Position numbers and translations under genes: made by a program
Part shown: in pieces, positions 56,400-64,000 of the stretch
How positions within the stretch are numbered: position 1 is the stretch's first letter
Layout: each line of letters opens with the position of its first letter
Source of the DNA: Chalara sp. BL73
Taxonomy: Eukaryota > Ascomycota > Leotiomycetes > Helotiales
Length of the DNA: 64,000 nucleotides
Assembly (NCBI GenBank): GCA_918026815.1
Contig: CAKJVC010000012.1
Span: 1,116,001-1,180,000, forward strand
Direction: 5' to 3'
Notes under the pieces: model-generated
What the model saw: only the letters and a program-made list of their open reading frames with translations
Database searches by the model: none
Told to the model about the DNA's origin: nothing

Positions 56400-59300
56400 T
56401 TATGGTCGCAACGTCGAATCCTCCCCTTCCCCATTCCCTGCCATTGCCGCCTTCTCGGCTGCTCTCTCAGCATAGATTCGTGCTTTACTTGCCTCGGCGG
56501 TCTGCAAAATATCGATGTAGGTACTGAACTTCACGATCTCTCGCAGGAGATATGAAGATTTCTTTTCCCAGTTTGCCATCGCCTTCTGGGAGTTTGGATG
56601 ACGAGGAGTGAATGCGAGAAGCATTGGACTTCGCAACTGATTATGCTTTTGTAATTCATTCTCGATGCTTGTGACATATGTCTGCAACGTCCTCAGTTGA
56701 TCTGGCTCCATCAGATTGCTTGCCCGCATACTCTGTGTAGGTGGTGTCCAGTCAGCTATCGTTATTCTATCACCAGGCAATCTCGCTCGCATGCTGTATC
56801 CACCGCTGCTGTATCCTTGATCAAGGCTCGATCGTAAAGAACTTTGCATACTGGGCCTTGCGGCGCTAGTAGATGGCCGTCTCTCAGTTGATTCATTGAT
56901 GGCATGGACTAACGCATTGTTGACAATGGAATCAGACCAGCCATACTCGATGTTGCTAACACCACCAGTCAATGGGTGGTTTGAAAGCCGTGCACTCCAA
57001 TAGTTGGCAGTTGATACGAATTCTTTGATGATATCAGGTGTACCAACTTGAAACAGATGCACAGCTCCATTAGGAAGCGATAATGCCCAGACATGTGGCC
57101 GAGATTTCGAATAACCAGGCGAGGGCAAAGCACTTGCTATAGTCTGCTGAAGTTGATATTGCGACAGCAATTCTGCGTTTTCTTGCCAATTACCCCCACC
57201 AACCACACGACCTGAGGCCTTCCCCTTGGATTTGTTACGCATGCTCTTCGTGGAAAATGAGAAAAGGCTGATATATCCCTTCTCTACAACAGCAAAAACT
57301 TCATTCCAGTTACGGTCTTTAGCCTTCTTGTCAAGAGCCTCAAGGTGATGCTTGTGTTTCAGAATTCCTTCTTTCGCCCATGGCGCTCCAGCAAGTTCCA
57401 ATGACTCGTCTTCTAGCAAGGGAGCAGCACGGAGTTCTTCGCCGCTACTTAGTCCACTGGTCCCTGGCGGATTCTCTTCGCGAATAATTGCTTGACTCAA
57501 CGCATTTGCAAACCCAATCGATTGCTGATAATCGCTATTTCCCCAGCTCGAGCCAAATGACTCGACGGACATCGACGTATGCGTTTTACCAAGGGAGTAT
57601 TTGCTCCAAGTGCTGGATGATACGGAGGGACTCCACATCGAAGATTGGTCGTCAAGACTCGTGCGGCTAGATCCCATGCCAGAGTTGGGATACAATCGGG
57701 CCCTAGACCGGTTCTTATTAGCCCATTTTCCAGTGCCAGACCGACCAGTATCCGCTGTTCGCCCTCGGATGTAGCTCTGAGACTCAGAGGGAGCCTTGCT
57801 CAAAACACTAGGGCTGCGCCGAAGCATGCCATTGGTGAAGACTGACAAGGTGCTAGAAGACTGTCCTAGCATTTGTGGCTTGTCGCCAGAAGCTCCAAAT
57901 AACGGAAGTCGGTCGTTGCGAATAGAGTTGTAAAAGTCCTTGAGGACGATCTCAACTTGGACTTCCCACGTACGCAGAGTGCCATGGAAAGGTGATTTTA
58001 CGAGAGGTCCACAATCATCTACTGGTGAGTCGTAGTCGAGCGGTGTTGGGGATTTTCCGTTGAGAGTATCAGACCCTTGACGCGTGGGAGGCTTAAAAGA
58101 AGTTCTCCATGATGGACGTTCAGTTTCCAAAGACTTTCTCTCTGGCTTGGAAGCAACGTCGTTTGCCTTATTCATAGCCGATCCATCTGTATCAAATGTC
58201 TGGCTCTTCCCTGGAAGCACGGAAGGCCGATTGGACTCAAATGCATCTGGGGCACTATCGGCAACACTCCTGCGGATGGTTGGCATCGTATTCTTCACAA
58301 ACTGACTTCTGGTCATTTTCTGATCAATATCAGCCATGTGAAGGTCAGTATTGAGCAGGAGGATCGAGTAACATATTGTGTGCACGACATCTGCAATGCT
58401 CTGTTAGTACCACCCTTCTATAGAATGCAATCTGCTTACCTATTGCCTTAAAGCCATGGTTGGGATTACACTGACACCATCTGTGAGAGAAGGTATCCAG
58501 AATTCGATCTACTTGCTGACTCTCAGCCTTGAGTACCAACCTTCTACATAATTTCCGGAGAGCCACGAGAATATTGATATTGGCAAAATCGTAGAGCTCC
58601 ATATAAGCAACAAGTGTTCTAGCCCGATCTAAGCCTTCCTCACCAAGCCATGTTGCAGCCTTTGATTTATGAACAAAATCTTCATTTCCGTCATAGATCT
58701 TTTTCGCCTGTTCTCGATCTGTCTCGTTAGGCTTTCTACTAGCCTCACCAACTCTGTTATTTATATCGGACGGCTCCTTTATGCCGAGCTTTCGGGAAGC
58801 AGGACTAGACTCATGATTTTCTCCTTCAATTTGCAATATCGGAAGACTTGCGGCGGACTGATAAACCGACTCTGTCGACCCTGAGGGTGTTTTAGAGGCA
58901 TTTGCGTCTTTTCCCGGTGGGCTTAATTTTGCACCATTGACATCCTCATTGGATGATGAAGGTTCTAACCAGACACGATTGTCCTTCCCTGCCTCCTCGA
59001 GAGGTTTTGTTGGCGTTAGCATTACCCAATCTTCATCCTTAATTGCATTGGAATCTTTAACACGACCTGGTTTGGAGCCCACACTAACTGGTGAATCGAC
59101 AGGTTGGGGAACTTTGTCTCCCCCAGATCTGGTAGTTGTAGGCGAGTGCTTGGGATAAACTCTACCATACTCTGCAACAGGTGCTGTATCTTTGGACACT
59201 GATAGAGGCGGGGGAACCGTAGGACCCGTCCGAGTCCGCACAGCTGCATCACGTGGTGTGTTGATATTCTCCGAGTTAGTGCTTTGTCCATCTCTATCAT

Positions 59301-61176
59301 TGTCACTAGCATCTTGAAGGAATGTTCCTGGCCCATCCTCCCTTGCAAGATCGTCGTAGCCAAGGAACCCGGGGCTTGAGGCAGCTGTCGGCTTGCGCTC
59401 TGGCATAATTGGCGATTCATTGGCATCAGATTCATCGCGTGAGCTTGGCTTGACCGTTCTGATGGTGGCACTTGGATCAGGCTCATAATCTGGTGAGAAG
59501 TTTCTTTGATGGCGTTCACCTTCTGAGTCATCATGTACTTGACTAGAAATATTGTGTTGCGGATGCTGTGGATCCAGAGGACTTTTGGCAGGGCTACGCA
59601 GGTAAGGATTCATAACCTTGCGGAGACTACTGACAGGGCTATGCGTAGTCTTACCCGCTTCCTGCTCTGATTGGAATCGTATGGGTGGGACGATAGGTAG
59701 TGGTACGGGAGGTTCGGGCTCTGAAACCGATTTCTTTCTGCGTCGAAAGAAAGAAGACGGCTTTTTGGTGAGAACATGAGTGTGTTCTTTTGGTGTAGGC
59801 GGTGCTTCCCGGGGTGAGGTTGCATGCTGTTGTTTGATCTGGCTGGCAATATGCTGGTGCCTACTGCCTGAACGCTCTCCTGTTTCAGCAGAGGTAGTAG
59901 AACCATGAGAGCGTGGAGGGTCAGGCGTTACTGTGGAGGCGTTTCTAGAGGACCCAAAAACTCTTCTGAAGAAACCCGGTCTTTCTTTGGATTGTGGTGT
60001 GCTAGGTTGCTCCTTCGACTTTCCATACCCCACTAATGGAGCAGGTGCCGGCTGTTCCTTTTGAAAAGCAGGTAGTGGTGGCAGTTCTCGGCTGCGGTCA
60101 TGAAGACCGTAGTCAGCGTTTCCATTCCCGCCTTTGCTTTTGTATGCGCTTTTTGAAGACCTGGTGCTTCTCTTTCGCTCGATCTTATGTGGAGGTTCCG
60201 ATGGAGGATCGTGTTGAGGTATTACAATGGGCGATGCTGGACGGGCTCTTCTGGGACCGCCAGGCACGGTCGGAGTGGGCGCGGCATCATAGTCATATGG
60301 GCTGAATGCGGCAGCAGAATTGCTCATCTGCCGGCTCATTTGGGCTGTGGAGTGTATAGACTGGCGGTCACCATAGTCAAAACTCGATGATCTTCCAGCC
60401 AAACCATGTGCCCAGCGCTGACTATTTGTTACTTGTGCATACCCAAGATCGAAACTGTTTGCGCTGCTTCCTTTACTGCCTTTTCCACTTCTCGAATGTA
60501 TGCCTCGAGGTGGAATTTGTACAGGTGGCCTACTGAGGATGGGATCGTTCCGCAAACTATTCAGCCTACCTCCAATCACTGATTGAATGTTGGAGCTGCT
60601 ATTACTCCTGCGTCCCCTCGAAAATTTGTCGGAATATCTGCTCGAATCGTCACCGTTATCGTAATCAGAGCTGTAGGAATAACCGTGTCCTGGTCCTCGC
60701 ACATTTCTTGGGGCGAAATTATGCTGAACTTGATATGTCTCCTCCTCTCCAAAAGCCGAATACAACTTCTCCTCATCAACAGTTGGCTGGCGCTCAATAT
60801 CTGATTCGAATGCGAATTGGTCAAGCGAAAGTAACATATGGTCTACTAGGGAATCGCGAGTAACTTGTCTTGGTGAGATTGACAGGTCGTGTGAGTCCCG
60901 ATTGACTTGAGGTGCCCTATCTGCATCCATTACTTTATTTAAAGCTCGGTCAACTGGCGTAATGCTGTCATCTAAGAATGTTTCCCTTGTTCCTGTTCCT
61001 GCCTTAAGCGCCCGGTTCCGACCTGCATTATTGCCCGTCCCAGAACGGATCTGAGCTTTGGGAGTCTGCGGCGGAGTTGCCTCTCGATTATTTCCCCTGT
61101 TGTACCCGGTGTCGATGTTCAATGGGACCCCCAAGCGTTTTGCTGGTGAAAGAGGAGAGTTTTCGAAGGATTGCAT
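56400..61176 (-). CDS. ARF guanine-nucleotide exchange factor, Sec7-PH (Syt1/EFA6-like)
   Basis: Two exons, 61176-58440 and 58390-56400, with a 49-bp intron inside the Sec7 domain, encode 1575 residues. The first ~800 residues are Ser/Pro/Arg-rich and probably disordered. The Sec7 domain spans about 815-960: DFVHKSKAATWLGEEG, then the glutamic finger in LVLKAESQQVDRI (Glu885), and motif 2 YSILLLNTDLHMAD across the intron. A PH domain follows (WAKEGILKHKHHLEALDKKA ... RNWNEVFAVVEKGYISLFSF), then ALSLPNGAVHLFQVGTPD. A C-terminal helical segment ends the protein (LRTLQTYVTSIENELQKHNQ). Sec7 domains load ARF GTPases with GTP, and the PH domain targets membranes. This order matches yeast Syt1 and animal EFA6. 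The start at 61176 is the first ATG in frame. Upstream codons lack a Met. Confidence 0.92.
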
Positions 61177-62262
61177 ATTGAGGCGTGGTTGTTGAAAGCT
61201 TCCACATTCGAGGAGCAAGGGCGACGACAACCCCTCCAACAAACCCTCTCAGTTCAATTCCTTTGCAAGCAATACCGATATACGACTTGGAAGCATCCGG
61301 GTAAAGTTTGAGTCCGGCCGACAAAAATGGCCTAGCACTGGGGGGTTTGATGCAGGAAACGTTCGAAATAACTCGTTATTGAAACACCCTGGACACTATT
61401 TCTCCGAAGGGCAACTTTGACACTGTAGGGACTGTATGATCTATAAGCAAGATCAATTGGAGGGATTTGTTCGCAACAGGCGATTCCGTTTGCGTTGCCA
61501 CTGAGGATTAAGAGAATTAAGGCTGGCAGAGGAGCGAAATCTGAGTTGTTGAAGGGAGTTTGGGTGTTCTTGGGCTTTTCTTCCGGTAGTACCCCAGCAG
61601 CTAGTGAAACATGGGGCCAATGCAAGAATGGGTGAGCGACCGAGCGATGCAGCCAACAATAATGGGTGATGGCAAAATTCAGCAAAAGCAAATGCGGCAG
61701 GTGAAGAATCATGTAGAGTAAGGAGGTGTGATGATTCTTATTGTCATATGATCACAGAGGAGAAGGTTATATCGATTCTGGTAATGCTACTGTAATTTGC
61801 GGCTTCAGTATACCGGTTCGCCAGTTGGTCTGTGATGCCTGGTCAGTGAGGCCTTCGAGGGGTATATCACCGAGCGCACTATATGATGGGGATTAAAAAC
61901 GTGGACGTCGTTGACTGCTGCAAGCAATGTTCCACCAAAAAGCAATTAAGTTACGATTAAGGTGAGGGATGGATATTATGATCTGATCGCGGCCATCCAG
62001 TCATTCCCGGAAACACCAATTCAAGGGCGACGTTCTGAATCAAAAGGCACATTGCGTTGCACAACACATACCAGCGATGATGACTGGCTGAAGTAAGTAT
62101 CGAACCAGATAAGCTGTCTCCCAGTAACATGATGGGCCATGCAATACCAGTTCTCAAAGCCTGATGCAGGTAACCGTTTTTGTGGTGTCCCCTTCCTGCC
62201 CCTCCCTCGGTGGCATAAGAGCGGTGTGCCAGTTCATGTTTTATTTTCCTAGTACTGTGCTG
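61177..62262. other. Intergenic region, ~1.1 kb
   Basis: This is the upstream region of the Sec7-PH gene and the left flank of the transposon. Small open frames here lack domains or splice support. Confidence 0.5.
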
Positions 62263-62264
62263 TA

Positions 62265-62385
62265 CGAAGGTACAGCGGTCAATGTTTGTAGATAGGCTAG
62301 CAAGGGTACCACCCTTGCTACAGCCACCTTTCCTAATAGGGTAATTCCTTCAGAATCTCGCGATCGCGTGGTGATGGTGTTTTGT
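62265..62385. repeat. Left terminal inverted repeat, 121 bp
   Basis: It begins CGAAGGTACAGCGGTCAATG and ends GTGATGGTGTTTTGT. It contains a 19-bp palindrome at 62300-62318 (GCAAGGGT-ACC-ACCCTTGC), a likely transposase or host-factor binding site. Two bases differ from the right arm (CTCG/CTCA and CGCG/CGAG). Confidence 0.93.
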
Positions 62386-62414
62386 TCCTCAATAATTCTA
62401 ACAAGCTGTACAGA

Positions 62415-63557
62415 ATGCCGACGGTCTACAGCAGGCCAGCTTTGCCTACTATAGAGCCCAGCGTATTCTATAGTCCTTCCATTCAATTGCCTCCTCCTCG
62501 TGTGATCGACAGACCAGCTATTACACGTACTCTTCGGTACACTAAAGCACAATCATTGACTCGAGATCAACGCAATAAAGTACGCGTTTTACGAGATATC
62601 AATTGGTCATACCTTGATATTCACGATCGTACTGGATTTACACTTCGACAAATTGGATACGCATGTCGAGGACGAGCAACGCCACGCAAAAGCTCTGGTC
62701 GAAAGCCAATTTTAACTACAGCTCAAATAAAAGAATTGGTAGAATTTGTATGCGCTTCAAAAACCAATCGACGTATGTCATATGAAAAGCTTGCAGAAGT
62801 TCTCGATTTCGGAGTTAAAAAAAACGCTATTCGCAACGCGTTAACTAAGGAAGGATTTACTCGACGTATTGCTTTTCGCAAACCACCTTGCTCCGAAACG
62901 AATCGTCGAAAACGACTTGCTTAGGCCGAAGAACATAAGAATTGGACTATAGAACAATAGTATTCTGTATTGTGGACCGACGAGACTTGGATTACAGGCG
63001 GAAAACATACTAGAACTTGGGTCACTCGACGTCCTGGAGAAGAGTTTAATTCTACATGCGTCGTCGATCGTGTACAACGCAAAAAAGGCTGGATGTTTTA
63101 GGGCTGTTTTCATGGCGATACAAAAGGGCCTGGTATATTTTAGGAAAAGGATTGGGGAACAATCGGCGAAGAATCGTATCGAGCTCATACTGTTCCAGTG
63201 ATTCATGGCTATATTGAGCTTTGCCGTCGAGAAGGATTGTTACTTCAGCTTATGCAAGATAGAGCTCCAGGCCACGCTGCTGCAGATACAAAAGCAGACT
63301 TAGCTGAACGTGGCATTACTGTAGTCTGTTGGCCACCTTATAGCCTTGACTTGAACCCAATCGAAAAGGTATAGAACATTATGAAGAACTATCTTCAGAA
63401 CAACTATCCTGAAACTATGAGTTATGATCAACTGCGCAGTGCAGTAAAGAAAGCTTGGGATGTAATTGGAGCTCATGAATTCAAAGAGCTAATTGAGCAA
63501 ATGCCTCAAAGGTGTCAAGACGTAATAGACGCAAATGGAGAATGTACAAAATGGTAG
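62415..63557 (+). pseudogene. Tc1-type DD34E transposase, inactivated by five TAG codons
   Basis: From the ATG at 62415 to the final stop at 63555-63557 there is one continuous frame of 380 codons with no frameshift. The N-terminus carries a helix-turn-helix region (QRNKVRVLRDINWSYLDIHD, TGFTLRQIGYACRG). The catalytic triad is intact: Asp in LWTDETWI, Asp in QDRAPGHA and Glu in LDLNPIE. There are 34 residues between the last two (DD34E). In-frame TAG codons stand at 62922, 62958, 63099, 63141 and 63372. At least four fall where this family normally has Trp (for example before NIMKNYL). TGG to TAG is a CpA-to-TpA change on the other strand, the signature of repeat-induced point mutation. Confidence 0.92.
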
Positions 63558-63571
63558 AACTATTAGGGAAT

Positions 63572-63692
63572 ACAAAACACCATCACCACTCGATCGTGAG
63601 ATTCTGAAGGAATTACCCTATTAGGAAAGGTGGCTGTAGCAAGGGTGGTACCCTTGCTAGCCTATCTACAAACATTGACCGCTGTACCTTCG
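63572..63692. repeat. Right terminal inverted repeat, 121 bp
   Basis: This is the mirror copy of the left arm and ends ...CGCTGTACCTTCG before the TA at 63693. Its internal palindrome is at 63639-63657. Confidence 0.93.
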
Positions 63693-64000
63693 TACGTGCT
63701 GTACTGTACACCAAGACTCTGTAATTCTAGGGACTTCCGTTCAAACAAAGGGTCAATGCTAGGGACACAAAAACCATTTTCATTTTCAGGCTCAGTCGTC
63801 GCCACTAGTTTGCGTTTCTAGCCCCTTTGACCTGCATTAAACTGCATAGAAGGCTGCATAAAACAGGAACGATAATTCCTCCTTCTCGGCGTCCCGACCC
63901 AATCAACAGGCATAAAGCCGTTCGACAGCTTGGAAAAGGGGGACCGTGCCAGGGCGGACGTGTCTTTTCCAGATTCAGCTACATCCCTGGAGATATCCCG
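63693..64000. other. Right flank of the transposon
   Basis: The 308 bases to the window end show no gene or repeat that I can support. Confidence 0.5.

Larger units (their letters stand above)
62265..63692. mobile_element. Tc1/mariner-type DNA transposon, 1428 bp, RIP-marked
   Basis: The element is bounded by 121-bp terminal inverted repeats (62265-62385 and 63572-63692) and flanked by TA on both sides (62263-62264 and 63693-63694), the target duplication of this superfamily. The two repeats differ at only about two positions. Between them lies one transposase gene with five in-frame stops. Beyond the TA, GTGCTG occurs on both flanks (62257-62262 and 63696-63701). The high arm identity suggests a fairly recent insertion, while the stops show it is no longer able to make its own transposase. 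Confidence 0.93.

Noticed and set aside
1..64000. CRISPR array, prokaryotic operons, biosynthetic or defence cluster
   Set aside because: The only regular repeats are the spacer-less 15-bp array and simple repeats. The gene content is eukaryotic housekeeping with spliceosomal introns.

Overview
This window looks like nuclear chromosomal DNA from a filamentous ascomycete (Pezizomycotina). The genes are split by short GT-AG introns, mostly 45-115 bp, often with CTAAC/CTGAC-like branch sites. Intergenic spaces are moderate. The gene families are typical of this group: a Rsc1/2-type bromo-BAH protein, a metacaspase with a PQGY-rich prodomain, the 21.3 kDa complex I subunit, a CM1/PACT microtubule-organising-centre protein and a Syt1-type ARF exchange factor. 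A Tc1/mariner transposon carries stop codons that look like repeat-induced point mutation (RIP), a process specific to filamentous fungi. Leotiomycetes is a guess from the general look of the proteins and is not proven here.

Layout. 1-75: a 15-bp tandem repeat. 416-1134 (+): C2H2 zinc-finger protein. 4176-5550 (+): secreted GH17 cell-wall glucanase with PUF-type motifs downstream. 6755-7823 (-) and 8177-11137 (+): OTU1 deubiquitinase head-to-head with an RSC bromodomain/BAH subunit. 12104-13586 (+): TAN1-type THUMP protein. 14574-15245 (+): acidic unknown. 17788-19047 (+): degenerate APH-fold kinase. 19188-21200 (-) and 21552-26231 (+): SGT1/ecdysoneless protein head-to-head with the MTOC coiled-coil protein. 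26901-28904 (-): metacaspase with a 458-bp intron. 28905-33559: a gene-poor stretch. 33560-35818 (-): unknown protein, probably with a long first intron. 38094-40409 (+): Ser/Thr-rich single-pass membrane protein. 41361-45822 (-) and 46329-47076 (+): UBP2-type deubiquitinase head-to-head with complex I subunit 21.3b. 47916-49228 (+): tubulin cofactor C. 49659-50078 (-) and 50675-52528 (+): Mediator subunit 9 head-to-head with cofactor-independent phosphoglycerate mutase. 53446-53908 (+): small three-exon unknown. 56400-61176 (-): Sec7-PH ARF-GEF. 62265-63692: Tc1/mariner element.

Function. Most genes are housekeeping: ubiquitin removal (OTU1, UBP2), transcription and chromatin (RSC subunit, MED9), tRNA modification (TAN1), microtubule nucleation and tubulin folding (CM1/PACT protein, TBCC), vesicle traffic (Sec7-PH), glycolysis and respiration (iPGM, NUO-21.3b), regulated proteolysis (metacaspase) and the cell wall (GH17). 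Four head-to-head pairs share intergenic promoters of about 350-600 bp. No gene cluster or defence system is evident. The least ordinary parts are the RIP-marked transposon with 121-bp inverted repeats, the APH-fold pseudokinase, the unusually long introns (one with a strong hairpin), and UGUANAUA motifs downstream of two genes.

Exon boundaries were worked out by hand from reading-frame continuity, splice-site consensus and family resemblance. No database search was run.
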